Positions 32,416-42,412 of a stretch of DNA of 64,000 bases are shown here, one piece after another. Source of the stretch: Chitinophaga cymbidii (GTDB taxonomy: Bacteria > Bacteroidota > Bacteroidia > Chitinophagales > Chitinophagaceae). Under the pieces are notes generated by a model. That model was given only the letters and a program-made list of their open reading frames with translations. It searched no databases and was not told the origin of the DNA. A program made the translations under genes and the position numbers. Position 1 is the stretch's first letter. The number at the start of each line of letters is the position of its first letter. The stretch covers positions 434,001-498,000 of the forward strand of contig NZ_BKAU01000005.1 of NCBI RefSeq assembly GCF_007992715.1. The letters run 5' to 3'.

Positions 32416-33783
32416 TCAGGGCTTTCTTTTCAGATAGTCATCTTTTTTCTGTTCGAATGATTGTTTTTCCGTTGCGGATAATTTCTGCCGGTAGGCTGGC
32501 GGCAGTTCTACCATTTCTTTTACTTCGCGCGGCTGCTGATCGGTCAGCGTCTTTTGCCCCGCGCTTTTTTTATCGATCCGGAAAGCGTCATACAACTGGC
32601 CGGTGACGGTATAACACTTGTACTGAATGTTATCCGCGTTTATATCGATGACCTGGTACAGTTGCGTATTGGCTGCCGCGCGTTGCTGCCACTGTTCCAG
32701 TGCGGGAACATACATTTTCGGGCCACTGACGGAAGTGATGTATACCGGTCCGCTTAATGGCATCTGGGCTGATTGCGGCGATTGTTCAGACACGCCGCGC
32801 CCGTAGGTATGATCGTGGCCGGTGAGCACCAGGTCCACTCCGTATTTGTTGAACATCGGCTGGAAGGCGTCGCGGAGGGATCTGTTGTCACGCCCGCCCG
32901 CGGAGGAATACAGTGGATGATGCATGGTGATGATGGTCCACCTGCAGGGATTGTTCCGCAGCAATTCTTCCACCCAGGCCACCTGGCTGGCGCTGTCCGC
33001 CTTGTTCAGCAGGAAAGCCTGCGAGCAGATGGAAATGATCCGTACGTCCTGGTAGTCCAGGTAGTAGGCCACTTCTTCCAGCCCTGCCGGGCCGTTTTCC
33101 GGGAATGCGAATTGCGGCCGCCAGTGTTTGGTCAGCGTCAGCCTGCGCTGTTCATCGCGGTAATATTCATGGTTGCCGGGTGTGGCGATCACGGGCATCA
33201 TGCCATAGATCCATCCACCGGCGTAAAACCATTCTCCCCATTCATGATCGGTATTTGTTCTGTTGATAAGATCGCCGGCGTGCAGGGAGAACGCGGCCTG
33301 CGGCGCCTGAGCGTATGCGGCGCGCATGGCGCGGGACCATAGTTCCTTGTGGTCGTTCTGCGCATCGCCCATATAGATGAAAGAGAAAGGTCTGAACTGG
33401 TCCGCGGCAGTGGTGAAATGCAACCATTCGCTCCAACGAACGCCATCGCCTACACGATACATATATTGCGTGGCCGGTTGCAGGTGGATGAAACGGGCGG
33501 TATGATGAATGGCTTCCGCGCCGGTGAGCGCGATCCTTTCCTGCGTGGCTTCCACCATAACGGCGGAATCTTCACGCCCCGGATGTGGACTGGCGGGCTT
33601 CAGCATGGCGATGCCTTTTCCTGTCAGCGTATCTGTACGCCATGTAACGGCCTGTGTATGCGCGGGATCACCCGCGAATGTCAGCACGATCCTGTCCGGC
33701 ACAGCGGTAGCGGGATAAGCGGTTTGCGCCTGCGCCAGTTGTAACGCGGAACAAAAGAGCAGAGAGAAAAAAATGAATTTCAT
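32416..33783 (-). CDS. Purple-acid-phosphatase-like metallophosphoesterase
   Basis: About 455 residues with a signal peptide (FIFFSLLFCSALQLAQA). The N-terminal fibronectin-like domain of purple acid phosphatases (PDRIVLTFAGDPAHTQAVTW ... YRVGDG) is followed by the calcineurin-type catalytic domain: IYMGDAQN, LHAGDLI, ATPGNHEYY, TMHHPLYS and LTGHDHTYGR give the five-motif metal ligand set. It is therefore a secreted phosphomonoesterase or diesterase. The start at 33783 gives the signal sequence; the frame is open nine codons further. It lies 115 bases after a TonB receptor gene with a terminator-like hairpin in between. The C-terminal tail is charged (QKLSATEKQSFEQKKDDYL). Confidence 0.92.
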   Translation of the reverse strand: MKFIFFSLLFCSALQLAQAQTAYPATAVPDRIVLTFAGDPAHTQAVTWRTDTLTGKGIAMLKPASPHPGREDSAVMVEATQERIALTGAEAIHHTARFIHLQPATQYMYRVGDGVRWSEWLHFTTAADQFRPFSFIYMGDAQNDHKELWSRAMRAAYAQAPQAAFSLHAGDLINRTNTDHEWGEWFYAGGWIYGMMPVIATPGNHEYYRDEQRRLTLTKHWRPQFAFPENGPAGLEEVAYYLDYQDVRIISICSQAFLLNKADSASQVAWVEELLRNNPCRWTIITMHHPLYSSAGGRDNRSLRDAFQPMFNKYGVDLVLTGHDHTYGRGVSEQSPQSAQMPLSGPVYITSVSGPKMYVPALEQWQQRAAANTQLYQVIDINADNIQYKCYTVTGQLYDAFRIDKKSAGQKTLTDQQPREVKEMVELPPAYRQKLSATEKQSFEQKKDDYLKRKP

Positions 33784-33802
33784 GTTAGCTATTAAGATAA
33801 GC

Positions 33803-33889
33803 AAAAACACGCCGGCGGAACAGCCGGCCGTGTTAAGGAATTAAGAAATTATGTGTTCCGGAGCTGCCTTCATGCAAGGCAGTTCCGGA
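33803..33889 (-). terminator. Two hairpins between receptor and phosphatase genes
   Basis: Just after the receptor stop, TCCGGA-CTGCCTT pairs with AAGGCAG-TCCGGA (33857-33889). Further on, a GC-rich stem (33803-33835) ends on the minus strand in GTGTTTTTGC, an intrinsic terminator. Read-through may set a lower level of phosphatase expression than of receptor. Confidence 0.6.
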
Positions 33890-33898
33890 TGCCTGCCG

Positions 33899-36800
33899 TT
33901 ATAGCCGGAAGCTCAGCCCCGCACTGCCCCATAGCCCGTCCACATAAGTATTCAGCGGATATTCTTTCGAGCCGAAGTAATCACCGCGTTTGGCGCGGGT
34001 GAGGTTGCTGAGGTTCAGCACCGCTTTCAGCCGCCCGGTGATCTGCTGGCTGGCCGAAAAATCCAGCTGCATGCGTCCCTTCTCGTGCATGTCCAGCGAA
34101 GCTTCATCGCCTACTTCGGAAAGGAAGGAAGCAAAGAAATAGGAAGAGATGCGCGCGGAGAAACCGTACTTCTCATAGGTCAGCGACACGTTGCCCACAT
34201 GCGGGCGCATGGACGGCATGGCAATGTCGCGCGTGCTGATGATGCCGGGTACGGTGAGTCTGGACTGGATATAGCTGTAGTTGGCGTAAATGCCGAGCCC
34301 GTTCAGCGCGCCGGGCAGGAAGGTGAACTGCTGCTGCCAGGCGAGTTCAATGCCGTATATGCGGCCCTTCGCGCCGTTGCTTACGGTGTTGATGCGGTAG
34401 CCGTCAAACTCGCCGCCCTGCTGCTCGTACGAATAATCAAACAGCACATTGCGTACGTCCTTGTAGAATACGCCGCCGGACAAAAGGCCGATGGAAGTAA
34501 AGTAATGCTCGAACATTAGGTCGTAGTTCGTGGCTCTTTCCTCTACCAGCGCGGGATTTCCCTGGTTGATGCGCTCCCTTCTCCTTTCAATTTCCTTCCA
34601 GGGCACCAGGTCGTAGTAATTGGGCCTGGACAGCGAGCGGGTGACCGCGGCGCGGAGGTTCGTGCGGGAAGAAACCTTGTATTTGATGTTTAGCGAAGGG
34701 TAAAAGCCGTGGAATGAATTGGCATGATCGATCTTTGTGGTGGAAATGTATTTGCCGGTTTCATCCAGCAGCACTTCGTTGCCTTTGTAGCTGAAAGAGG
34801 TACGCTCAAAACGCACGCCGGCCACCACATCCAGCTTGTTCAAACGCAGGGTGCCCATCAGGTAAGCCGCTGCCAGGTCCTCATGGCCTTCATAAGAATC
34901 GGGATCTGTATTCTGGCGGGTATAGGTGGGGTCCTGCTCGAATTTATCACCGTTCTCCCGGAAGTATTGCTCCATGATCTCCGTTTCCGGGAAGCCCTGC
35001 AAATGCATGAACCCGTTGAGGAAATCCTTGCGCTGGTAGGCGGAATTGTAGTCGGACAAACGGAAGTCCGCTTCACCTGCCTTCAGCACATGATTGTAAT
35101 AGTTGCGGAAACGTTCGTTGGTCTTGTAGCGGTAACGGCCGCCGAATTTGATGTCCAGGCTTTTGTTGCTGCCGAGGTTGATCTTGCGCAGCGCGTTGAA
35201 AGTGGCCTGTCCGTCTTTGTCGTCCACTCTTTCATGCCGGTTGATGTAGTTGCGGGTGGTGTAGTTGGAAAAATCCCTGGCCGCATCGTTGTCGTAGTTG
35301 ATAACGGGCAAGTCGGGCGTGGAGAGATCAAGTGCTGCCGCCTGACCATTCAGGGAGAAGCCGGCATTCCAGTATTTGGGCTGGTCGTACAGCCCTTTGT
35401 TCAGGTTCACGTCATAATCCACCTGCCAGTTCCGGATAAGTGATTTACCGCCGAGGTTGATATTGAAGATATCGCGGTGGTAATCCCGCCATCTGCCTTC
35501 GCGGTAAATGGACATGTCCGCCACATGATGCTGCGCGTCATATTCTTCCATGCTGTGCCCGATGCTGCCGGAATACTGGAATTCATAGTATTTGTTGTAG
35601 TTCGTGCGGAGGTACAGCGTTGTATGCCGGCCCGCATCATAGTTTAGGTCCAGCGTCAGGCCGAGGTTTTTACGGTCGATGTGGAAGGCTTCATAGGTAA
35701 TGCTTTCCGGCTTGCGGTACGATGCGCCTTCCAGCTCATAGTCCGCCCAGGAAATATCTACCCTGTCCTGCCCGCGGGTAGAAACAAAGTAGCTGGCGCT
35801 GACGAGATAGCCGAATTTATTTTTCTTTCTGCCATATGAAGCGGAGAGGTCGTAGTTCGGTTTATTGGTGAGGCCGTTGTAGCCCACGAGCGCTTTGCCG
35901 GTGAGGGTAGGCTTTTCTTCCTGTGCGCTTTTGCTGATGATGTTGATCACGCCGCCGGTGGCATCCGCGTCGCGGTCAGGCGTCAGCGTTTTGATGATCT
36001 CGATGGATTCAACGGTGTTGGAGAGTACGCCGTTCAGGTCGGTGGTCCTGGACTGCGTTTCTGTGGCCGGTATGCGGTTGCCGTTCATCTGCACGGCGTT
36101 CCGGGTGGGGTCGAGGCCGCGGATGATCACGTCCCTCGCTACGCCGTAGCTGTAGCCTACGGCCACGCCGGGCACACGTTGCAGGGATTCGGACACGGTG
36201 TTGTCAGGGAACTTTTCCATTTGTTCCTGTGACAGTACGTATTTGATGTTGTCTGCATTGCGCATGGAGTTGAGGGCTTTTACCTCGCCTCTGCGTATGC
36301 CCGTGATGGTTACACCGTGGAGCGCTTTGGTGAGGGATTCCAGCTCGAAGTTGGCGTCCAGCGTTTGCCCGCTTTCCAGCTGCACTTCTTTTTCCAGTGT
36401 GGCAAAGCCGAGGTAGCCCACGGAAAGCTGCAGCCTGCCCGGCTTCACGTCCGGTATCAGGTAGATGCCGTCTTTATCCGCCGTTGCGCCCGCGGATGTT
36501 CCCTTGATGCGGATGGTAGCGTAAGGCAGTACCTGGCGGTTGCTTTTATCGCACACCACGCCGCGGATCACCCCGCTTTTCAGCGCCTGTTCCCGGCGGT
36601 AGGGGCGGAGGTATACTTTGTTGCCGGACAATTGCGCGGACAAATGATTACCGGCCAGCAGGCGTTGCAGTACTTCATCGAGCGATGCATTTTGCATGGA
36701 CAGGCTGACGGGCGCGGATGTGCGGAGGTCTTCATCATAATAGGTGAACACCAGGCCGGTGGACGCCTGCAGGCTGGCCAGCGCTTCCTTCACCGTTTTT

Positions 36801-36934
36801 TTCTGTACCTGCAGCGATACTTTGTAGTCGCTGAGCCGCTTCTCCTGCGCCGTTACGGCCAGCTGGCAAAACAGGAATACGGGCAATAGCCACCCTGCGC
36901 GCCTGGCGGCGGCGTAGCAAACATTTGATTTCAT
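33899..36934 (-). CDS. TonB-dependent receptor with STN signalling domain
   Basis: 1,011 residues. The signal peptide is followed by an STN domain (QKKTVKEALASLQASTGLVF ... GNKVYLRPYRRE), a carboxypeptidase-regulatory-like domain (IRGVVCDKSNRQVLPYATI), and a plug with EQMEKFPDNTVSESLQRVPG, VIIRGLDPTRNAVQMNGNRI and IEIIKTLTPDRDADATGGVI. The barrel follows and ends in a C-terminal aromatic/Arg-Leu. It is the FecA-type partner of the FecR and ECF sigma encoded directly upstream, 9 bases from FecR. The phosphatase downstream suggests uptake of a phosphorylated or metal-bound ligand. No SusD partner is present. Confidence 0.94.
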   Translation of the reverse strand: MKSNVCYAAARRAGWLLPVFLFCQLAVTAQEKRLSDYKVSLQVQKKTVKEALASLQASTGLVFTYYDEDLRTSAPVSLSMQNASLDEVLQRLLAGNHLSAQLSGNKVYLRPYRREQALKSGVIRGVVCDKSNRQVLPYATIRIKGTSAGATADKDGIYLIPDVKPGRLQLSVGYLGFATLEKEVQLESGQTLDANFELESLTKALHGVTITGIRRGEVKALNSMRNADNIKYVLSQEQMEKFPDNTVSESLQRVPGVAVGYSYGVARDVIIRGLDPTRNAVQMNGNRIPATETQSRTTDLNGVLSNTVESIEIIKTLTPDRDADATGGVINIISKSAQEEKPTLTGKALVGYNGLTNKPNYDLSASYGRKKNKFGYLVSASYFVSTRGQDRVDISWADYELEGASYRKPESITYEAFHIDRKNLGLTLDLNYDAGRHTTLYLRTNYNKYYEFQYSGSIGHSMEEYDAQHHVADMSIYREGRWRDYHRDIFNINLGGKSLIRNWQVDYDVNLNKGLYDQPKYWNAGFSLNGQAAALDLSTPDLPVINYDNDAARDFSNYTTRNYINRHERVDDKDGQATFNALRKINLGSNKSLDIKFGGRYRYKTNERFRNYYNHVLKAGEADFRLSDYNSAYQRKDFLNGFMHLQGFPETEIMEQYFRENGDKFEQDPTYTRQNTDPDSYEGHEDLAAAYLMGTLRLNKLDVVAGVRFERTSFSYKGNEVLLDETGKYISTTKIDHANSFHGFYPSLNIKYKVSSRTNLRAAVTRSLSRPNYYDLVPWKEIERRRERINQGNPALVEERATNYDLMFEHYFTSIGLLSGGVFYKDVRNVLFDYSYEQQGGEFDGYRINTVSNGAKGRIYGIELAWQQQFTFLPGALNGLGIYANYSYIQSRLTVPGIISTRDIAMPSMRPHVGNVSLTYEKYGFSARISSYFFASFLSEVGDEASLDMHEKGRMQLDFSASQQITGRLKAVLNLSNLTRAKRGDYFGSKEYPLNTYVDGLWGSAGLSFRL

Positions 36935-36943
36935 GGTATTGAA

Positions 36944-37930
36944 CTAATTTTTTCTGATAAACAAAATGGTGTTGTCCCTGATGGTATAATCTATTTTATT
37001 GGATGCTTTGATGGCCTGGAGGATGTTGGTCAGTGAGGGGTGATTGAACATGGATGTGAACCGGAGCGCGGCGAGGGAAGGATGTGCAAAATGCACCTTC
37101 ACATCAAAATATCTTTCCAGCAATGTAGCCACCTGCCGCAGCGGCGTAGCTTCGAATACAATGCCGCCGCCCGCCAGCACACCGGCTTCGGCGGTGGAGA
37201 TATTCCTGATCTCCCAGTTGTCTGCCTCCGCATGATAGGTAAATGCCTGCCGAGGCTGCAATGTAGCCAGCGTGGAGGCATCGCGCAGTACCTGCACTTT
37301 TCCTTCCACCAGTGTGATGCGTACCTGCAACGCGCTGTCGTATTGCACCTGGAAGGCGGTGCCGAGCACTTTGGTGCTGATCTGCCGTGTGTGCACGTAA
37401 AACGGCCGCGCGCTGTCTTTCGTAATGTTGAAATATCCTTCTCCGGTCAGAAAAACTTCGCGGCGGTGAGGATCAAACCCGTTCGGAAAGCGGATGCTGC
37501 TGAGCGGCGAGAGCCGCACGGTGGAGCCTTCCGGAAAGGTGATCACGGTAGACCGGCCCGGCGCGGCGCTGATCTGCTGCCAGGTGACCGCCGGCGTTTC
37601 CGGCTGCTTGCTTTGCGGGAAGATCACGAACAATACGGTCAGCATCGCCAGCAATGCCGCCGCCCGTGAGCGGACGGGCGATGGCCGGCGTTCGCTTGCC
37701 GCTGGTGTGAGATCCGGCCCCAGGTGCAGGGACGAGAGCGCCTGCAGTCGCCGGAAAGCCTCCCCGCGCTCCGCTTCCCGGAACGCCGGTTTCAGCTCGT
37801 CATACAAATCCCGGTACACCCCGGAAGAAAGGAACAGCTCCCGCCACTTCGCTTCCTGCGCTTCATCCGCTTCACCCGCCAGAATGGCGTAGAGCAAGGC
37901 CCAGTCTATATTTGATGATTCGATGCCCAC
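36944..37930 (-). CDS. FecR-family anti-sigma factor
   Basis: 328 residues starting with GTG at 37930, one base after the sigma-factor stop codon. Residues ~1-95 are the cytoplasmic sigma-binding part (IDWALLYAILAGEADEAQEA). A single helix (AAALLAMLTVLFVIF) is followed by the FecR domain (SRTVITFPEGSTVRLSP region, REVFLTGEGYFNITKDS, KVLGTAFQVQYDS) and a DUF4974-like C-terminus (RYFDVKVHFAHPSLAALRF). It transmits the STN signal from the receptor to the sigma factor. The order sigma, FecR, receptor is the standard one for this family. Confidence 0.93.
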   Translation of the reverse strand: MGIESSNIDWALLYAILAGEADEAQEAKWRELFLSSGVYRDLYDELKPAFREAERGEAFRRLQALSSLHLGPDLTPAASERRPSPVRSRAAALLAMLTVLFVIFPQSKQPETPAVTWQQISAAPGRSTVITFPEGSTVRLSPLSSIRFPNGFDPHRREVFLTGEGYFNITKDSARPFYVHTRQISTKVLGTAFQVQYDSALQVRITLVEGKVQVLRDASTLATLQPRQAFTYHAEADNWEIRNISTAEAGVLAGGGIVFEATPLRQVATLLERYFDVKVHFAHPSLAALRFTSMFNHPSLTNILQAIKASNKIDYTIRDNTILFIRKN

Positions 37931-37931
37931 G

Positions 37932-38492
37932 TCAGAAGATTTGCCTGGATTGTGAAAACAACACCCTGAAATATTCTTTCAGCTTTTTATGCGCCTTGTG
38001 CAGCTGAAAATTGACCGTGCCTTCCGTGAGTTTCAGCAACTGCGCGATCTCCGCCGGCGCATAATCATGAAAACGGTACAGCCGGAAGATCTCCCGCTGG
38101 CGCTGCGTCAGCTGGTCCATGGCCCGCCGTATCTCCAGCTCGATGTCTTTTATCTGGGAAGCCCCCGCCATATCGTTATAATATTCATTTTCTATATGCT
38201 CGCTTAGTTCCTCAACCACCAGTATCTTCTTGCGCAGCACATTAAAGGTGGCATTCCGCGCAGCCGTGCACAGGTACGACCGGATATTCTTTTCTATCAC
38301 AATGTCTTTCCGCTTTTGCCAGATCTGGTGCAGCACGTCCGCCGCGATCTCCTCGGCATCCTCGCTGTTATTGCTGTAATAGAAGGAAACATCGCGCAGC
38401 TCTTTGTAGTATTTTACAAAAAGCACCTCGAATGCCTTGTGGTCATCCTGCCTGATATATTCCAGTAAAAGCTCGTCTACATGCTGCCCCAT
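37932..38492 (-). CDS. ECF sigma-70 factor
   Basis: About 186 residues. Region 2 (KAFEVLFVKYYKELRDVSFY, AEEIAADVLHQIWQKR, IRSYLCTAARNATFNVL) and region 4 (LTQRQREIFRLYRFHDYAPAEIAQLLKL at its ends, then EGTVNFQLHKAHKKLK) are both complete. The start at 38492 (MGQHVDELL) is preferred; an in-frame ATG at 38507 adds five residues. It heads the operon with FecR and the STN receptor and should be released to transcribe it. The divergent gap to the helicase (38493-38614) holds both promoters; TACCTTTG at 38586-38593 fits a -7 element for the helicase. Confidence 0.93.
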   Translation of the reverse strand: MGQHVDELLLEYIRQDDHKAFEVLFVKYYKELRDVSFYYSNNSEDAEEIAADVLHQIWQKRKDIVIEKNIRSYLCTAARNATFNVLRKKILVVEELSEHIENEYYNDMAGASQIKDIELEIRRAMDQLTQRQREIFRLYRFHDYAPAEIAQLLKLTEGTVNFQLHKAHKKLKEYFRVLFSQSRQIF

Positions 38493-38614
38493 GCGTAGGA
38501 AAATCACTTGTTCATTCTAATAGACACAAGTTTGGGCAGATATTTATACTTTGCCGTGTTATGGAAAGGTTAAGAGATTAAGCGCTACCTTTGTCACTCA
38601 TTTTCCGAAGGGTT

Positions 38615-39946
38615 ATGCGATTTGATGAATTAAACCTGAACAGGCCGTTGCTCAATGCGTTGAACGACCTGGGGTATACAACACCGACAACGATACAGGA
38701 ACGGGTATTTTCCGTGGTGATGTCCGGCAGGGACGTGTGCGGTATTGCGCAGACAGGCACGGGCAAAACGATCGCCTACCTGCTGCCGGTATTGCGGCAA
38801 CTGGAATTCTCGAAAGAGAAATTCGCCCGGGTGCTCGTGCTGGTGCCCACGCGGGAGCTGGTGGTGCAGGTGGTGGAAACCGTAAAAAAGCTCACGGCGT
38901 ATATGAGCGTGGAGGTGATCGGCGTATACGGCGGCACCAATATGAACCCGCAAATGGCGGCCGTGCAGAACAAGCTGGATATCGTCGTAGCCACACCGGG
39001 CCGCCTGTATGATCTTGTGCTGAGCGGCGCGCTGAAGCTGAAAGGCATTAAAAAGCTGGTGATAGATGAGGTGGATGAAATGCTGAACCTCGGCTTCCGC
39101 CCGCAGATCAGGAACATCATGAGCCTGCTGCCCGAGAAAAGGCAAAACCTCCTGTTTTCCGCTACCATCACCGAAGAAGTGGAATCCCTCATCACGGAAT
39201 ACTTTAACAACCCCCAGACCATCGAGGCCGCACCCGCTGGCACGCCACTGAAGAACATCCACCAGCGCGTATATCACGTTCCCAATTTCTACACCAAGGC
39301 GAACCTGCTGGAACTGCTGATCACCCGCGATCCGGAAATGACGAAGGTACTGGTATTCGCCGCCACCAAGAAGCTGGCGGACGAGCTGTTTGAGCAGGTG
39401 GAAGCGAAGTTCCCGGAGCAGGTGGGCGTTATCCATTCCAATAAAGAGCAAAACCACCGCTTTAATACCGTCAACCGCTTCAAGGACGGCACTTACCGCT
39501 TCATCATCGCCACGGATATCATTGCCCGCGGGATGGACATTGCCGGCGTATCCCATGTTATCAGCTTTGACACGCCGGAGGTTTCGGAAAGCTATATCCA
39601 CCGCATCGGCCGTACCGGCCGCGCGGATAAGGACGGGATCTCCATCCTCTTTACATCTGAAAGGGAAATGCCGCTGAAGGAAAAGATCGAAGCGTTGATG
39701 AACTACACGATACCCGTGCAGCCGTTGCCGGAAGACCTCGAAATATCATCCCGCCTTACGGACGAGGAAGATCCCAAATTCGTTGTGCCCAACATCGTAT
39801 TGAAAACCCCGAAACGGGAAGAAGGCGGCGGGGCTTTTCACGAGAAGCTGGCGAAGAACAAAAAAGTGAACGTGAAAATCAGCCATAAGGAAAAGATGAT
39901 GCAGAAATACGGTAAACCGAAGTCGAGGGGGAAGAAGCGGAAGTAA
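38615..39946 (+). CDS. DEAD/DEAH-box ATP-dependent RNA helicase
   Basis: About 443 residues. Standard motifs in order: Q motif (DLGYTTPTTIQERVF), motif I AQTGTGKT, Ia PTRELV, Ib TPGRL, motif II DEVDEM (DEVD in place of DEAD), motif III SAT, IV LVFAATKK, V TDIIARGMDI and VI HRIGRTGR. The C-terminus is short and basic (SHKEKMMQKYGKPKSRGKKR), as in RhlE-type helicases that act in ribosome assembly or mRNA decay. The start at 38615 (MRFDELNL) is the usual one for the family. The DEVD variant of motif II is common and should not affect activity. It stands alone. Confidence 0.95.
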   Translation: MRFDELNLNRPLLNALNDLGYTTPTTIQERVFSVVMSGRDVCGIAQTGTGKTIAYLLPVLRQLEFSKEKFARVLVLVPTRELVVQVVETVKKLTAYMSVEVIGVYGGTNMNPQMAAVQNKLDIVVATPGRLYDLVLSGALKLKGIKKLVIDEVDEMLNLGFRPQIRNIMSLLPEKRQNLLFSATITEEVESLITEYFNNPQTIEAAPAGTPLKNIHQRVYHVPNFYTKANLLELLITRDPEMTKVLVFAATKKLADELFEQVEAKFPEQVGVIHSNKEQNHRFNTVNRFKDGTYRFIIATDIIARGMDIAGVSHVISFDTPEVSESYIHRIGRTGRADKDGISILFTSEREMPLKEKIEALMNYTIPVQPLPEDLEISSRLTDEEDPKFVVPNIVLKTPKREEGGGAFHEKLAKNKKVNVKISHKEKMMQKYGKPKSRGKKRK

Positions 39947-40010
39947 ACCTGCTCCCGCAAGCTATTCATCGGGGCAGCGTTGCTTCAACACTTTGGTAGC
40001 CGCAGGCCGC

Positions 40011-42401
40011 TCATTCCGCCCGCAAACTGTTCACCGGGTTCGCCAGCGCGGCTTTCACCGCCTGGGTGATCACTGTTACCAGCGCGATCACCGCTGCCGC
40101 CACACCGGCCAATGCCAGCACCCACCATTGTATGTTCACCCGGTACGCGAAGCCCTGCAGCCAGCGGTCCATCACCAGCCATGCAACCGGCAAAGCCACC
40201 ACCGCGGCTATCATCACCAGCTTTAAAAATTCGGCGGACAACATGGCCGCAATATCTGAAACACCCGCGCCCAATACCTTCCGCACACCGATCTCCTTTT
40301 TACGTTGCTCGGACGTGAAAATGGCCAGCCCCAGCAGCCCCAGGCAGGCGATCAGTACCGCCAGTACCGTGAAGGTCAGCGCCAGTTTTCCCTGTTTCTC
40401 TTCCATGGCGTATTGCCGTGCGAAATTCTGATCGAGGAAATGAAATTCCGCGGGGTTGGCCTTGTCGAATTGCGCATATACCTTGTTCACAAAAGCCAGC
40501 CCTTCCGCCGTTCTGCCTTTGGCAAGGCGCAGGTACAGGTTGTCTTCCATGGACGCCACCGGCGGCATCATCATCACCATCGGTTCTACTTTGTGCTGGA
40601 TGGAATACGTATGAAAATCCCTGATCACGCCAACGATCGTACGTTCGCCGGTTTCCTTCGTATCCCCGATCCTGAACTGTATCCTTTTCCCTACCGCATC
40701 TTTCAATCCCACCTTTTTCATCATCGTTTCGTTGATGATCGCCGCACTGTAGCGGTCCGCCTGCGTGGAGAAGTTCCTGCCCTGCAGCATCGTGATCTGT
40801 AATGCGGGAATGTAATCCGCGTCCACCAGCAATTCCTGCGCGATGGTAGAGCCGGTGGTAAAGCTGCCGTCCGCCGTTTCGAAGCGGAATCCCATCCCGC
40901 CTATATCATTATTTCCGATCGGGTTGCCGGCCACGGCCACCGCTTCAACGGCAGGATGCTGCAGCAGCCGGGATTTGAGCGCGGACACCTGCTTGCGCAC
41001 TTCCTGGTCGTGAATGTGGAAGGTCAGCACCTGTTCTTTGTTGAAGCCAAGGTCCTTGTGCATGGCATATTGCAGTTGCTGGTAGATGATGATGGAGCCT
41101 GCGATCATCACCACGGTGACTACGAACTGGAAAACAACGAGTGACTTCCGCAGCAGGATATTGGATGAGAGCCCGCCCATCTGGCCTTTCAGCGCCGGAA
41201 TGGTGGAAAAGCGGGAAAGGAACAACGCCGGGTAAGCGCCGCTTACGACGCCTGTCAGCACCGCGAAAGCCGCGATCAGCAACAGGGTGGGGGCTATGCC
41301 GAAGCGGCCCATGGATAGTTCTTTCCCCGTGATATAGTTGAAATAAGGTAATGCCAGCTGAACAATGAGTATCGCTGCCATGGCGGCGACGAACGTGATC
41401 AGCAGCGCTTCCGTAATGAACAGCAGGGTGAGTTCCCGCTTGCCGGAGCCGATCGCTTTGCGCACGCCTACCTCGCGGATGCGCGTGGAAGCGCGGGCGG
41501 TGCTCAGGTTCATATAGTTGATCACCGCGATCATCAGTATCAGCGCCGCAATGGCGATGAACATGTATATGCGGCTGATGCTGCCGTTGGCGCTGATCTC
41601 GAAGGCAAGATCGGAATGCAGGTGGATCGATGTGAGCGGCTGCAATTCTATTTTATAGTCATCGATGCGCATGATCTTTTTGATCGTCTTGTCCGCGAAT
41701 GACGGGAGCTTTTTTTCAAGATCGGCCTGGCGGATGCCGGGCTTCAGCAGGAGGTAGGTGTACAGCCCGAATTGCTGCCAGTCGCCCGTATAGTTCGCGG
41801 GCAGCGAGCGGAGGGCGCTGAAGCGGAGGTGCGAATGCGGCGGGATGTCCTGCAGCACGCCGGTTACTTTATTGGGGAAGTTGTTGGAGAAGAAGATCGT
41901 CTGGTCCAGTGCTTTTTGCGGATCGCCGAAAAGCTGGCGGGCGAGGGTTTCCGTCAGCACGATAGCATTAGGCGAAGCCAGCGCCGTAGCCGGATCGCCA
42001 TACAGGAACGGCCAGGTGAATACGTTGAAGACATTCGGGTCCGCAAAAAAGATATCTTTTTTATGGACCTTTTTATCGTTGTAAGTGATGATCCCGTCCC
42101 CTTCAGCAACGATCCGCACGGCCTCCTGTATCTCGGGGAACTCCGCTTTCATCGCGGGCGCGAAGGGCGCGGAAGTGGGGGCTTCATGCAGGTCGTTATT
42201 GTTCCAGCGGGCATGCTGTACCACGCGGTAGATGCGGTCTGCATGCCTGTGATAGCGGTCAAAGCTCAGCTCGTCCGCCGCGTACAGTACGATCAGCCAG
42301 CAGGCCGCCAGCCCAAACGCAAGGCCCAGTATGTTGATCGCGGCGTAGAACCGGTGCCGGGCGAGGTTCCGGAATGCCGTTTTGAGGTAGTTGGTAAGCA
42401 T
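40011..42401 (-). CDS. ABC transporter permease, MacB/FtsX type
   Basis: About 796 residues. The protein starts with MLTNYLKTAFRNLARHRFY, the family hallmark, and a first helix at INILGLAFGLAACWLIVLY. A periplasmic MacB-like domain follows, then three helices, a second periplasmic domain, and a final FtsX block (ALTFTVLAVLIACLGLLGLA, KEIGVRKVLGAGVSDIAAML). Two FtsX domains in one chain is the usual layout of the large permeases of Bacteroidota. No ATPase gene is adjacent, so its ATPase partner must be elsewhere. The start at 42401 follows from family conservation. A possible sigma-54 promoter lies directly upstream. Confidence 0.9.
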   Translation of the reverse strand: MLTNYLKTAFRNLARHRFYAAINILGLAFGLAACWLIVLYAADELSFDRYHRHADRIYRVVQHARWNNNDLHEAPTSAPFAPAMKAEFPEIQEAVRIVAEGDGIITYNDKKVHKKDIFFADPNVFNVFTWPFLYGDPATALASPNAIVLTETLARQLFGDPQKALDQTIFFSNNFPNKVTGVLQDIPPHSHLRFSALRSLPANYTGDWQQFGLYTYLLLKPGIRQADLEKKLPSFADKTIKKIMRIDDYKIELQPLTSIHLHSDLAFEISANGSISRIYMFIAIAALILMIAVINYMNLSTARASTRIREVGVRKAIGSGKRELTLLFITEALLITFVAAMAAILIVQLALPYFNYITGKELSMGRFGIAPTLLLIAAFAVLTGVVSGAYPALFLSRFSTIPALKGQMGGLSSNILLRKSLVVFQFVVTVVMIAGSIIIYQQLQYAMHKDLGFNKEQVLTFHIHDQEVRKQVSALKSRLLQHPAVEAVAVAGNPIGNNDIGGMGFRFETADGSFTTGSTIAQELLVDADYIPALQITMLQGRNFSTQADRYSAAIINETMMKKVGLKDAVGKRIQFRIGDTKETGERTIVGVIRDFHTYSIQHKVEPMVMMMPPVASMEDNLYLRLAKGRTAEGLAFVNKVYAQFDKANPAEFHFLDQNFARQYAMEEKQGKLALTFTVLAVLIACLGLLGLAIFTSEQRKKEIGVRKVLGAGVSDIAAMLSAEFLKLVMIAAVVALPVAWLVMDRWLQGFAYRVNIQWWVLALAGVAAAVIALVTVITQAVKAALANPVNSLRAE

Positions 42402-42412
42402 GCCAACAGGGC

